64,000 nt of DNA from Pseudomonas sp. PDNC002 (GTDB lineage Bacteria > Pseudomonadota > Gammaproteobacteria > Pseudomonadales > Pseudomonadaceae). The stretch spans positions 4,901,502 to 4,965,501 of the forward strand of contig NZ_CP070356.1 of NCBI RefSeq assembly GCF_016919445.1, written 5' to 3'. Below, one piece after another: positions 1 through 8,054 of the stretch. Both the position numbers and the translations under genes were made by a program. Under the pieces are notes generated by a model, which worked only from the letters and a program-made list of their open reading frames with translations, was not told the DNA's origin and did not search any database. The first letter of the stretch is position 1. Every line of letters starts with the position of its first letter.

Positions 1-550
1 GGGTCGGGTACTGGTCGCCGATGGGATGGGTCCAGTCGGCGTAGAACAGTGAAGGCGCGGCGGCACAGTCGGCGAGACTGAAGCTGTTCCCAGCCGCCCA
101 GGTACGCCCGGCGAGTTCTTCTTCCAGCCAGGCGTAGGCCAGTTCGAGTTTGCTCACGGCGTGAGCCAGGCCCTCCGCGCGCTTGGTCGCATCGCCACTC
201 ATGGCGCCAAGCACGGCATGTTGCACCGGGGTCATCACGTGCCAGTCGAAGAAACGGTCAAGGAAGCGCACGTCCAGTGCGGCCAGCGGATCGTCCGGCA
301 GCAGGCGCACCGGGCCGGGATGTTTCAGGTGCAGGTACTCGATGACGATGCTGGTCTCGGCGACGCTGTGCTCACCGTCGAGCAGCACCGGGAACTTCGC
401 CAGCGGCCACAGGCGCAGCCAGTGCGCGCCGTTGTCCGGCTCATCCGGGCCAAGGCCGCGGAACTCGAAGGGCGTGGCGTTCTCGTAGAGGGCAATCAGC
501 ACCTTCTGCGTGTAGGAGGAAAACGGATGACCGAAGAGCACGAGGGACAT
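1..550 (-). CDS. Glutathione S-transferase family protein (3' end outside window)
   Basis: The reverse strand reads from an ATG at 550 to the window edge without a stop, giving about 183 residues. The N-terminus (MSLVLFGHPFSSYTQKVLIA) and the following stretch ending in VAETSIVIEYL form a thioredoxin-like GST N-domain with the usual cis-Pro/ET(S)-type glutathione site. The later part (LEEELAGRTWAAGNSFSLAD) is the typical N-capping and all-helical C-domain segment. GSTs conjugate or reduce electrophiles in the cytoplasm using glutathione. The substrate cannot be told from sequence. The gene is cut by the window edge, not by a mutation. The family call is firm; nothing more specific is supported. 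Confidence 0.85.
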   Translation of the reverse strand, partial: MSLVLFGHPFSSYTQKVLIALYENATPFEFRGLGPDEPDNGAHWLRLWPLAKFPVLLDGEHSVAETSIVIEYLHLKHPGPVRLLPDDPLAALDVRFLDRFFDWHVMTPVQHAVLGAMSGDATKRAEGLAHAVSKLELAYAWLEEELAGRTWAAGNSFSLADCAAAPSLFYADWTHPIGDQYPT

Positions 551-926
551 GGCGGGAACACCTGAGGCAAGTCAAAGCCTTCAGCCTAGACGCGAATGCC
601 CGACCATGGTTTTCAGCAGGCCTGCACCCACGTCGACAACCAACGCCAGGTGCACTCCGCGCTGAGCCTTGAGCGACCGCCCTCCAGCCCGGCGGAGCGT
701 GCTCATTCGCCCCGTAACCCCGTGGCAAGTCCGCATCGCACGGTACCAGGATGTCGCTTTTGGCCATGCCAGGGGCGATCTCAAGCAACCGGCCACGTCC
801 CTTCTGCCTTAGCGTGAGCCACGCGTGATACGCGATGCAGCCGACGCGCCCTCAGCGGCTGAGTCGGCCCGCCACGACTCGAAGACGAGGTGCCGATTGG
901 TCGAACGCCGCCAGTTCAGTGGTGCC
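551..926. other. Intergenic region between GST and GlxA-type regulator
   Basis: This 376-base gap separates two divergent genes. Short ORFs on both strands here lack ribosome sites and family resemblance. An upstream in-frame ATG-like start for the regulator exists near 825, but the extra 34 residues are low-complexity and look non-coding. I see no clear operator. Confidence 0.4.
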
Positions 927-1925
927 ATGCAGGGACGCAACCTGCGTTACCTTGCCGATCCGCCCAAGGAGCCCGCGCGCCTGGCGCGCGTGGGCTTTCT
1001 GCTGCTCGAACACTTTTCCCTGCCGGCCTTCACCCAGGCGCTGGACACACTGGTCACCGCCAACCTGATCCGCGCGCAGACCTACGCCACCCAGACCTTC
1101 AGCCTCGATGGCACATCGATCACCAGTGACCTGGGACTGGTGATCTGCCCCGACGCGGCGCTCGGCTCGGCATCGCTCGCCGAACTCGACCTGCTGGTCG
1201 TCTGTGGCGGCCTGCGTACGCCGCTGCGCGCCACCCCGGATATGACCCGTCTCCTGCAGAACGCCGCCGACAGGGGCATCGCCCTCGCCGGGCTATGGAA
1301 TGGCGCCTGGTTCCTCGGCCAGGCCGGGCTGCTGGACGGCTACCGCTGCGCCATCCATCCCGAGAACCGCGCGGCGCTGGCGGAGATCGCCCGCCATAGC
1401 GACGTGACCAGCGAGAGCTACCAGGCCGACCGCGACCGGCTCACCGCCGCCAGCCCCACCGGTGCCTTCAACCTGGTGCTGGAGTGGATCAACGCGCGCC
1501 ATGGCCGCGAACTGGTGGACGCCATCGTCGACATCCTCGCCTTCGAGGAGTCGCGCTTCCGCCGCACTCGCCCGGCGCTGCACGAAAAGCTCAGCGAACC
1601 GCTGCGCGAAACGATCAACCTGATGAGCGCGAACATCGAGGAACCGCTGAGCCAGGACCAGCTATCGCGCTACGTGGGGCGCTCGAAGCGGCAGATCGAG
1701 CGGTTGTTCCAGGAGCAACTGGGGACCACGCCGGTGCGCTATTACCTGGAACTGCGCATCACCGAAAGCCGCCGCCTGTTGCAGCACTCCAACCTGCCGA
1801 TGTACGAGGTGGCGCTGGCCTGTGGCTTCGTCTCGCCCAGCCATTTCAGCAAGTGCTACACATCGTTCTACGGCTACTCGCCGTCCAAGGAGGCGCGTCA
1901 CGGCTGTGTGAAGGCGGTCAGGTGA
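927..1925 (+). CDS. GlxA-family transcriptional regulator (DJ-1/PfpI domain plus AraC DNA-binding domain)
   Basis: The protein has about 332 residues from the ATG at 927. That start was chosen because residues before MQGRNLRYLADPP look like non-coding translation and family members begin just before a hydrophobic strand such as ARVGFLLLEHFSLPAF. Residues 20-190 form the class I amidotransferase-like DJ-1/PfpI domain, with GLWNGAWFLGQAGLLDGYRC at the position of the usual nucleophile elbow but without a cysteine. The last 100 residues carry two helix-turn-helix motifs of AraC type (SQDQLSRYVGRSKRQIERLF and MYEVALACGFVSPSHFSKCY). Pseudomonas relatives control choline, carnitine or arginine catabolism, so a small-molecule-responsive activator is likely. 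The target is unknown. Confidence 0.85.
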   Translation: MQGRNLRYLADPPKEPARLARVGFLLLEHFSLPAFTQALDTLVTANLIRAQTYATQTFSLDGTSITSDLGLVICPDAALGSASLAELDLLVVCGGLRTPLRATPDMTRLLQNAADRGIALAGLWNGAWFLGQAGLLDGYRCAIHPENRAALAEIARHSDVTSESYQADRDRLTAASPTGAFNLVLEWINARHGRELVDAIVDILAFEESRFRRTRPALHEKLSEPLRETINLMSANIEEPLSQDQLSRYVGRSKRQIERLFQEQLGTTPVRYYLELRITESRRLLQHSNLPMYEVALACGFVSPSHFSKCYTSFYGYSPSKEARHGCVKAVR

Positions 1926-1970
1926 GCGGTGCCCCGGGTTGGCCGGGACGTTCGCCGTGTCCTGGGGGAT

Positions 1971-2060
1971 TCGCGGACAAGGTCCGCTCCTACGGCCGAT
2001 CATTGCGCGGTGTCCCATGGCACGCACATGGCTCTTCGTAGGAGCGGAGCTTCTCCGCGA
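1971..2060. repeat. REP-type palindromic repeat pair (GTAGGAGCGGA family)
   Basis: Two inverted copies of the 23-base element that begins GTAGGAGCGGA and ends TCCGCGA lie at 1971-1993 (reverse) and 2038-2060 (forward). The same element recurs at eight places in this window, always between genes. Confidence 0.85.
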
Positions 2061-2082
2061 TGCTCTTGCGCGACGACCATCG

Positions 2083-2124
2083 AAAAAAAAGCCGCGACCC
2101 CATGGGAATCGCGGCTTTTCTTTT
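2083..2124. terminator. Bidirectional intrinsic terminator
   Basis: An A-tract, a GC-rich stem (AAGCCGCGA / TCGCGGCTT) and a T-tract lie between the ends of two convergent genes, the GlxA-type regulator and the amidase. The hairpin reads as a rho-independent terminator on both strands. Confidence 0.9.
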
Positions 2125-2144
2125 CGCGGAAAGCGACGAACCGA

Positions 2145-3833
2145 TCAGCCCAGCGGCGGCGTCAGCGGCGGCACCAGGCGCTTGCTGCCGGTGGCCTCGA
2201 AGGCCGCGGCGAAGGTCAGCAGCGCCGAATCGTCATAGGCACGACCGGCGAAGGTCAGGCCCACCGGCATGCCGATATCGGCCATCACGCCCATCGGCAC
2301 GGTGACGGTCGGCACGCCCAGGTGACGGATCGCCAGGTTGCCGTTGGCGACCCAGATACCGTTGCTCCAGGCGATGTCGGCCGATTCCGGGTTCACGTCG
2401 GCGTCCGCCGGACCTACGTCGGCCACGGTGGGGAACAGCACAGCGTCGAGCTTCAGCCCGTCCATCCAGTCTTCCAGGTCGAGCTTGCGGGTCTTCTCCA
2501 GGCCGCGCAGGCCATCCGGCAGGCTTTCGATCTGGTCCCAGGTCTTCAGGCCGCGCTTGGCCATGTTGACGTATTCGTCCATGCCGGCAACGAGGTCGTC
2601 CTCGCGGTTCGGCAGGGTGCCCGGATCGTGGGGGAAGATCTTCGGCCCGTCGACGTCGGCCAGCTTGTTCAGCTTGGGATCGCCGTTGGCGCGGAGGAAG
2701 TCGTCGAAGCCCCAGCCCGACAGTTCCCACAGTTCGTCATGCAGGAACTGCTCGGAGACGAAGCCACGGTTGTACACGGTCGGCGCGCCGGGACGGTCGC
2801 CCTCGCAGTTGGAGACCAGCGGGAAGTCCACTTCGATGACTTCGGCGCCAGCGGCTTCCAGGGCCTTGCGGGCCTGTTCCCAGAGATCGATGACCGAAGC
2901 GCGGGTGTTGATGCGCTGGCCGGTCGGGCCACCGATGCCAGGCTTCTCGCTGGTACCGGCCAGTTCGTCCTTGTTGATGAACATGCGCGGCACGCCCAGG
3001 CGCTTGCCCTTGAGGGCTTCCGGGCCGGCGGCGAGGTCCAGGTAGGACGCCGGGCGCACGTCGGAAACGGCGGGGATCGGCACCCACGGCTGCAGGCGCC
3101 ACAGGTCGCCACGCTTGTCAGTGTCTTCGGCCACGACCACGTCGAGCACTTCCAGCAGGTCGGCCATGGTGCGCGCGTAGGGCACCACGACGTCCATGGT
3201 CGGGGTCAGCGGCCAGTTGCCGCGTACCGAGATCACGCCACGGGACGGGGTGTAGGCGCACAAGCCGTTGTTCGAGGCCGGGCCACGACCGCTGGACCAG
3301 GTTTCTTCCGCCAGGCCGAAGGCCGAGAAGCTCGCGGCGGTCGCGGTGCCGGCACCGTTGGAGGAGCCGGAGGCGAACGGCGCGGTGAGGAATTTCGGGT
3401 TGTACGGGCTTTCCGCGCGACCGTAGACGCCGCGCTGCATGCCACCGTTGGCCATGGGCGGCATGTTGGTCTTGCCCAGGCAGATGGCGCCGCCGGCGCG
3501 CAGGCGCTCGACGGTGAAGGCGTCGCGGTAGGCGATCAGGTCCTTGAAGGCCGGACTGCCGGAGGCGGCGGTCAGGCCTTTCACCAGGTAGCTGTCCTTG
3601 GCGGTATAGGGGATGCCGTCCAGCGGGCCGAGGGTCTCGCCACGGGCGCGGCGGGCGTCGGAGGCTTCGGCTTCCTTCAGGGCTTCGGTGTTGCGCACGA
3701 CCACGGCGTTGAGGGGACCGTCGTAGGCGTCGATACGCGCGAGGTAGGCCTTGACCAGTTCGACCGCAGTGGTGCGGCCCGACTCGAGGGCTTCACGCAG
3801 CTGCGCAATGGAAACTTCGGTTACCTCGATCAT
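2145..3833 (-). CDS. Amidase (amidase-signature family)
   Basis: A 562-residue protein from the ATG at 3833; the ORF runs further upstream but that part looks non-coding. It shows the amidase-signature fold: the catalytic lysine in GIPYTAKDS (Lys79), the glycine/serine-rich loop FASGSSNGAGTATAA (about 153-167) and a second serine segment EETWSSGRGPASNNG (about 176-190) in place of the common DTGGSIR. The enzyme hydrolyses carboxamide C-N bonds through a Ser-cisSer-Lys triad. It is longer than the 450-500 residues typical of GatA-like enzymes and belongs with the amidases that keep a GSSNG loop. It stands alone and converges on the upstream regulator. The substrate is unknown. Confidence 0.85.
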   Translation of the reverse strand: MIEVTEVSIAQLREALESGRTTAVELVKAYLARIDAYDGPLNAVVVRNTEALKEAEASDARRARGETLGPLDGIPYTAKDSYLVKGLTAASGSPAFKDLIAYRDAFTVERLRAGGAICLGKTNMPPMANGGMQRGVYGRAESPYNPKFLTAPFASGSSNGAGTATAASFSAFGLAEETWSSGRGPASNNGLCAYTPSRGVISVRGNWPLTPTMDVVVPYARTMADLLEVLDVVVAEDTDKRGDLWRLQPWVPIPAVSDVRPASYLDLAAGPEALKGKRLGVPRMFINKDELAGTSEKPGIGGPTGQRINTRASVIDLWEQARKALEAAGAEVIEVDFPLVSNCEGDRPGAPTVYNRGFVSEQFLHDELWELSGWGFDDFLRANGDPKLNKLADVDGPKIFPHDPGTLPNREDDLVAGMDEYVNMAKRGLKTWDQIESLPDGLRGLEKTRKLDLEDWMDGLKLDAVLFPTVADVGPADADVNPESADIAWSNGIWVANGNLAIRHLGVPTVTVPMGVMADIGMPVGLTFAGRAYDDSALLTFAAAFEATGSKRLVPPLTPPLG

Positions 3834-4094
3834 GCTGTCACCGCCGGCTGAAGGTGGGTGGAAAGGGAGTGGTCTGCGTCGCAGCGGACGGAGACGGCGC
3901 AAGTCAGAAAGTGCGTGTTCATCTCGATTCTCTTGTACTTCTGTTACGCGACGGGAGTGAGTGTACCGTCGGCTGGCGGCGCCGTTCAGCGCCCGGCGGA
4001 CAGACCGGATGCGCGAATTGAGGCAACGGAGGCGAATGCGGCCGCCAGGGCGCACACACTGGCATGTCCGATCAGAATACACAACACGCGTAAA
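3834..4094. other. Intergenic region upstream of the amidase
   Basis: About 260 bases holding the presumed amidase promoter on the reverse strand. Overlapping short ORFs on both strands have no ribosome site and no recognisable product. No palindromic operator was seen. Confidence 0.4.
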
Positions 4095-4130
4095 TTAAAA
4101 AAAACGCCCGCCAGGCAGGGCATGGCGGGC
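4095..4130 (-). terminator. Intrinsic terminator for the flavoprotein / small membrane protein unit
   Basis: On the reverse strand an eight-base stem (GCCCGCCA / TGGCGGGC) is followed by a run of eight T residues. It lies about 40 bases after the stop of the small membrane protein gene. Confidence 0.9.
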
Positions 4131-4168
4131 AGAACGCGGCGCCGGGGAGACGCGCCGGTAACGAGGGA

Positions 4169-4417
4169 CTATGGCAACGCTGGTGGCAGGCTCGGTCGCT
4201 GGCTTTTGCCCGCCTGCAGGCGCAGGACATAGCCGAGCTTGATCGCGGCCGGTCCGAGGATGGTCATCAGATGCGCCGCCAGCAGCTCGCGCATCGACAG
4301 GTAGGCATCACCGCCGTAAGCCAGCAGCCCCCCCGCCATCAGCGTCAGGCTGCCGCCCACCAGCAGACGGCTGGATATCCGCCGCAGCCGCTGGACGTTC
4401 TCGAAGACAGTGGACAT
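4169..4417 (-). CDS. Small two-helix membrane protein
   Basis: An 82-residue protein. The ATG at 4417 is preceded by a strong AAGGAGG ribosome site, which fixes the start. Two hydrophobic segments (about residues 18-35, LLVGGSLTLMAGGLLAYG, and 45-65, AHLMTILGPAAIKLGYVLRL) predict a hairpin in the inner membrane with a basic N-terminus and a short polar tail. It follows the flavoprotein by 41 bases in the same direction and shares its terminator, so the two are probably co-transcribed. It recalls small Pseudomonas membrane proteins such as PpyR, but I cannot confirm that from sequence alone. Function is unknown. Confidence 0.75.
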   Translation of the reverse strand: MSTVFENVQRLRRISSRLLVGGSLTLMAGGLLAYGGDAYLSMRELLAAHLMTILGPAAIKLGYVLRLQAGKSQRPSLPPALP

Positions 4418-4458
4418 GACCCGTCCTCCTTGCTGGGTGGAATCCGCCAGGCATCGGT

Positions 4459-5661
4459 TCAGGCCACCGGAATGGCAGGATCGGCGGCGGCCAGGGCAAC
4501 GCGCCGATCGGCGGCCGGCGGGTAGATCCACTGGGTGTTGATCTGCGTCTTCAGCTCCTTCGCCGGCTGCTTCACCAGCTTGAGCTGGCGATCCCAGCCT
4601 TCGGTGTACACCGCGCCCCAGGCGCCCAGGTCCAGGCAGGTGACGTACTTGGGCTGGCTGTATGGCGTGGGCGCCACGCCCAGCAGGTCGGCGGCGACGT
4701 TGTTGCCCGCGTGGCGGCCCAGGGAGATGGCGTGCTGGCAGGACATGACCGCGAAGTTGCCCAGTTCGTCCGTGGCGGCGTAGGCAACGTCGCCCGCGGC
4801 GAAGATGTCGCCCTGCCCCTTCACCTTGAGGTTGGCGTCGACGTGCAATCGCCCCTGGTGGTCGCGCACGCCGGCCAACTGCTCGGTCAGCGGGCTGGCG
4901 CGGAAGCCGACGGTCCAGATCACCGTCTTGGCCTCGATTCGCCGGCCATCATCGAGAGTCACGCCGTTGGCATCCACCGCCGAGACAGTGGCGCCGAGTA
5001 TCCATTCGATGCCCAGGTGCTCGGACGCCTCGACGATGGAAGGACGGATTCCGTCGCCCATGGCGGCAGCCACCTGAGGACCACGGTCGACCACTATCAC
5101 TCGCACGTCCTGGTCCGCGCCCAGCACGGCGCGCAGGCGCGCCGGCATTTCGGTGGCGGTCTCGATGCCGGTGAAACCGCCCCCGGCGATCACCACCGTG
5201 TTGCGGCCGGGGCTGGCGGGCCAGTCCTTCAGGCCATCGAGGTGGCGTTCCAGGCGTACGGCGGATTCGATCTGGTCGACGTCGAAAGCATAGGTGCCCA
5301 GCCCCGGCACGGGTGGCCGCGCCAGTTGGCTGCCTGTCGCCAGCACCAGGCGATCGTAGGCCAGCTCGCCGGGGCGGCCATCGGCATCCTGGTAGCCGAC
5401 CCTATGCGCCGGCTCGTCGATGTGCGTCGCCACGCCCTGGACGAAGCGAATGCCGACCGTGTCGAACAGCGCATCGAGCGGCGCGAACATCTTGCCCACG
5501 TCGGGCTCGTAGAAGCGCGGGCGGATACGCAGCTCCGCCTGGGGCGCCAGCACGGTGATGCCGACGTCGCGGCGGTCATGCAGGTCCAGCAGGCGGGCTG
5601 CGCTCAGGGCGCTCCAGACGCCGCCGAAACCGGCGCCGAGGATCAGGATGTGTTGTTGCAT
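4459..5661 (-). CDS. NAD(P)/FAD-dependent oxidoreductase, type II NADH dehydrogenase-like
   Basis: A 400-residue flavoprotein. It has an N-terminal FAD-binding GAGFGG motif (residues 8-13), a central NAD(P)-binding loop (VVIAGGGFTGIETATEM, about 163-179) and the C-terminal FAD contact DIFAAGDVAYA. This layout is that of NDH-2 and related ferredoxin or sulfide:quinone reductase-like enzymes, which pass electrons from NAD(P)H to quinone or another acceptor at the cytoplasmic face of the membrane. No C-terminal membrane-anchoring helix is obvious. The neighbouring small membrane protein could serve as partner or anchor, which is inference. The true acceptor is not determined. Confidence 0.85.
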   Translation of the reverse strand: MQQHILILGAGFGGVWSALSAARLLDLHDRRDVGITVLAPQAELRIRPRFYEPDVGKMFAPLDALFDTVGIRFVQGVATHIDEPAHRVGYQDADGRPGELAYDRLVLATGSQLARPPVPGLGTYAFDVDQIESAVRLERHLDGLKDWPASPGRNTVVIAGGGFTGIETATEMPARLRAVLGADQDVRVIVVDRGPQVAAAMGDGIRPSIVEASEHLGIEWILGATVSAVDANGVTLDDGRRIEAKTVIWTVGFRASPLTEQLAGVRDHQGRLHVDANLKVKGQGDIFAAGDVAYAATDELGNFAVMSCQHAISLGRHAGNNVAADLLGVAPTPYSQPKYVTCLDLGAWGAVYTEGWDRQLKLVKQPAKELKTQINTQWIYPPAADRRVALAAADPAIPVA

Positions 5662-5750
5662 GGCTCAAGTCCCTCGAATGATGGGCGAACGAACCCTCCA
5701 GGCGGCGCTCGTGGCGGCCTGAAACGACGGGCGAAGGGGTCAGCGATGGA

Positions 5751-6137
5751 TCAGCTGTGGGAACACAGGTAGGCGGCGTCGAGCAGCTCGCCCTTGTCTT
5801 GCCAGGCGTTGCGCTGGTAAGCGCTGAAGCGATTGCCACCGGCAATGGGGGTGACCTCGACGATGCCGCTGGCATGCTGCGGATCGGCGCTGCCGGTGAG
5901 GAGCTGCTGGGTGGTACCACGGTCGCTGAGGAAGGTGGGTGTGTCGCGGTTGATCCTGCCGTCGACGCAGTGGAGATAAGCGCTGCCACCCTGGGCGGTG
6001 GTACCACCGTAGCTGTCCCAGGTGAGCTGCGATTGGGTCGTGTGGGCGCAGCCGGTCAGGCTGGCCACCGCCAGTACCAGGGGGCCGACGGCGACACGGA
6101 CGGCAAGGCGGGACGGTGCGGGGCGTGAAGTGTTCAT
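5751..6137 (-). CDS. Small predicted lipoprotein
   Basis: A 128-residue protein starting at 6137. A basic N-terminus, hydrophobic stretch (VAVGPLVLAVASLTGC) and lipobox LTGC predict lipid attachment at Cys30. The residue after the cysteine is Ala, not Asp, so outer-membrane sorting is expected. The mature 98 residues are polar and contain one further cysteine close to the C-terminus (AAYLCSHS) plus one in YLHCVDG, which could form a disulfide. I do not recognise the domain. It lies 89 bases upstream of the flavoprotein in the same direction, so it could share its transcription. Confidence 0.75.
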   Translation of the reverse strand: MNTSRPAPSRLAVRVAVGPLVLAVASLTGCAHTTQSQLTWDSYGGTTAQGGSAYLHCVDGRINRDTPTFLSDRGTTQQLLTGSADPQHASGIVEVTPIAGGNRFSAYQRNAWQDKGELLDAAYLCSHS

Positions 6138-6360
6138 CGGATCTGTCCCTTGCTGTTATTGGAGTGTTCAGGAAGGTCTCGGGACAGATAGTCATTCTCG
6201 GGATGGCCCCGCACTACTCGATTCGATCGATAGTGACTCTGCCTGGTATTGATGGCTGGTCGCCGCTGCGCAGGAAGTTCGAACCCTGCCGCGGCCCGCG
6301 GGTCGCAACACAGGAAGGCCCTGCTATCCCGGCTTCTGTTCCGACTGCGGAGGACATGCC

Positions 6361-6780
6361 ATGAGCTACGACTGGGATTTGATCGAACGCTTGCTGCTGC
6401 GCGCCCAGGAGTGCGCCGACGAACCCTACAAGGCCCGCGAATGCGGTGAGGAAGTGGCCGAGCAGCACCGGCTGCAAGGCGAGCCGCTGGACGAAAGCGT
6501 CGATCACCTGAAGAAGGTCGCCGGCGACCTGGAGGGCGACCTGTTCGCCAACGGCTACATCCAGGAGCGCCCACGCGACCACGGCGGCACCGGCAACAAC
6601 TTCGAACTGACCGAGCGCGGCAACGAACTGCTCACGCTGATCAGCCGAGGCTTCCCCGATCACCTGGTATTCCGCCAGTTGCTCGACGAAAAAGGCGAAG
6701 CCGCGCTGATGCCGGAAACCTTCGACGCACTCGCCGAACGCGCCACGCGCGACCGCGTGAACGACCGCCCGGAGCGCTGA
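6361..6780 (+). CDS. DUF2513-like winged-helix protein of unknown function
   Basis: A 139-residue soluble protein with good codon bias and a GGAGGA ribosome site just before the ATG. The start MSYDWDLIERLLLRAQE and the pattern HLKKVAGDLEGDLFANGYIQE...NNFELTERGNELLTLI match the shape of DUF2513 proteins: an initial helix, then a small winged-helix ending in a Leu-Thr-x-x-Gly-x-Glu-Leu/Phe-Leu motif. Those proteins are thought to be DNA-binding or phage-associated regulators. The resemblance was judged by eye only. It is divergent from the lipoprotein gene. No partner is apparent. Confidence 0.65.
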   Translation: MSYDWDLIERLLLRAQECADEPYKARECGEEVAEQHRLQGEPLDESVDHLKKVAGDLEGDLFANGYIQERPRDHGGTGNNFELTERGNELLTLISRGFPDHLVFRQLLDEKGEAALMPETFDALAERATRDRVNDRPER

Positions 6781-6814
6781 TCGGCGCGCAGCCCGCCCGG
6801 CCTCCGCGCCGGGC

Positions 6815-7318
6815 TCAGGCCTTGGCGGGAAGCTCCATCACCATCTCGTGCCAGGCCATGCCGCCATGGTCGGACTCGGACGGCTTCACGTAGCGATACC
6901 CCATGCGCTCGTAGAGCGGGACATGGCGGTCCTTGCACATCAGGTGGATGGTGCGCTTGTGCATGTCCACCATTCGCTCGACGAAGGTGCGCATGAGCAG
7001 CGAGGCGAAGCCCTTGCCTTGCTGCGCAGGATCGATCACCACCGACATGATCACCACGTTCGGCGCAGCCGCATCGTGGCCGACCAGCTCCTTGAACGCC
7101 TCGTCGGACATCACCACCTCGAAGGCGCAGCCACCATTGATGAAACCGATCACCTGGCCGTCCAGCTCCATGATCAGGAAGCCTTCCGGGTATTGCGCGA
7201 TGCGCGTGGCGATCTTCTCGCGGGTCGCCGCTTCGTCGCCTTCATAGGCGATGGTTTCGATCTCGAAGCAGCGGTCGGTGTCGGCGGGAGTGGCGGTGCG
7301 GAAGGTCGGGGCAGTCAT
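6815..7318 (-). CDS. GNAT-family N-acetyltransferase
   Basis: A 167-residue protein from the ATG at 7318. The acetyl-CoA-binding segment is VVIDPAQQGKGFASLLM (about residues 99-115), i.e. the Q/R-x-x-G-x-G/A loop in the form QQGKGFA. The start (FRTATPADTDRCFEIETIAY) and the late tyrosine in PLYERMGYRYV are typical of arylalkylamine-type GNATs, which acetylate amines, but the substrate cannot be deduced. Its ATG overlaps the stop of a 51-residue upstream ORF as ATGA, so translation of the two is probably coupled. It points away from the arsenic operon. Confidence 0.85.
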   Translation of the reverse strand: MTAPTFRTATPADTDRCFEIETIAYEGDEAATREKIATRIAQYPEGFLIMELDGQVIGFINGGCAFEVVMSDEAFKELVGHDAAAPNVVIMSVVIDPAQQGKGFASLLMRTFVERMVDMHKRTIHLMCKDRHVPLYERMGYRYVKPSESDHGGMAWHEMVMELPAKA

Positions 7319-7470
7319 CGGAGCAGTCCTGGCAGAGCGAAACAGGACGGCATGGTAAAGAAAAACCAACCCTCCCGTCCCGGCGCCCTGCCCTGCGGCT
7401 GGCGCGCGATCACCTTGACCTCGAAATCGAAGTCGTACCCCGCTGAACTGGAAAACGGCCACCACCGCAT
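7315..7470 (-). CDS. Small 51-residue ORF coupled to the acetyltransferase
   Basis: The ATG at 7470 is preceded at proper distance by a GAGGGAG ribosome site. The reading frame is strongly GC at third positions (for example TTC GAT TTC GAG GTC AAG GTG ATC) and ends in a TGA that overlaps the acetyltransferase ATG as ATGA. The peptide is basic and aromatic-rich (starts MRWWPFSSSAGYDFDFEVKV). The last third (WFFFTMPSCFALPGLL) is hydrophobic. I do not recognise it. It may be a real small protein or a translated leader for the acetyltransferase. Confidence 0.45.
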   Translation of the reverse strand: MRWWPFSSSAGYDFDFEVKVIARQPQGRAPGREGWFFFTMPSCFALPGLLR

Positions 7471-7560
7471 CGTCGGCTCCCTCTGGGCGTGCAGCGGCAG
7501 ACCCCTGTCTGCGCCATGCGCCGCGCGACGAGAGCTTCGCGTGCTGGGCCACCCGGTGCT

Positions 7561-7590
7561 GACGATGGACGATGGACGATGGACGATGGA
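7561..7590. repeat. Short tandem repeat (7-bp unit, four copies)
   Basis: The heptamer GACGATG occurs four times head to tail, just upstream of the arsR operator. It lies in the divergent gap between the acetyltransferase unit and arsR. Confidence 0.8.
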
Positions 7591-7637
7591 AACACCGTCT
7601 GATCCCGCGCTATCGTCCGACAAGGCTTGCTCTTTAC

Positions 7638-7669
7638 ATATGGATATCCGTATATTTGATTATCCATAT
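7638..7669 (+). promoter_or_regulatory. Predicted ArsR operator
   Basis: A perfect inverted repeat, ATATGGATA at 7638-7646 and TATCCATAT at 7661-7669, with a 14-base spacer in an AT-rich patch. It ends 16 bases before the arsR start. Position and symmetry fit an autoregulatory ArsR binding site that overlaps the promoter. Confidence 0.8.
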
Positions 7670-7685
7670 ATGAAGAGTCATCGCG

Positions 7686-8033
7686 ATGATCACCCCGCCC
7701 GAAGTCTTCAAGAGCCTGTCCGACGAGACCCGCGCCCGCGCCACCCTGCTGATCGCCAGCCTGGGCGAACTGTGCGTCTGCGAACTGATGTGCGCCCTGG
7801 ACGACAGCCAGCCGAAGATCAGCCGGCATCTGGCCCAGTTGCGCGGCAGCGGACTGCTGCTGGATCGCCGCCAGGGCCAATGGGTGTACTACCGCCTCAA
7901 CCCGGACCTGCCCGACTGGGTGCATGGAATGCTCCAGGTGACGCTGCAGGCCAATGCCGACTGGCTACAGGACAACACCGTCCGCCTGCACAACATGGAT
8001 GGCCGTCCGGTACGCGACGACGCCTGCTGCTAA
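7686..8033 (+). CDS. arsR: ArsR-family arsenite-responsive repressor
   Basis: A 115-residue winged-helix protein. The metal-binding and recognition region reads ELCVCELMCALDDSQPKISR (residues 28-47), with the Cys30-Val-Cys32 pair that binds trivalent arsenic in the classical ELCVCDL motif, and a further Cys36. The C-terminus ends in a Cys-Cys pair. In this family arsenite binding releases the repressor from the operator. The gene is first in an arsR-arsB-arsC-arsH operon, and a perfect inverted repeat lies just upstream, consistent with autorepression. Confidence 0.95.
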   Translation: MITPPEVFKSLSDETRARATLLIASLGELCVCELMCALDDSQPKISRHLAQLRGSGLLLDRRQGQWVYYRLNPDLPDWVHGMLQVTLQANADWLQDNTVRLHNMDGRPVRDDACC

Positions 8034-8054
8034 GTCACCTTGAGCGAGTTCCCC

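Noticed and set aside
1929-3851. Long forward-strand ORF (640 codons) across the amidase gene
   Set aside because: It is antisense to a well-supported amidase; it lacks a ribosome site and family motifs. Long shadow ORFs are expected at this GC content.
8040-8054. TTG start for arsB
   Set aside because: The ATG at 8055 gives the N-terminus seen in ArsB proteins; the TTG adds only five residues.
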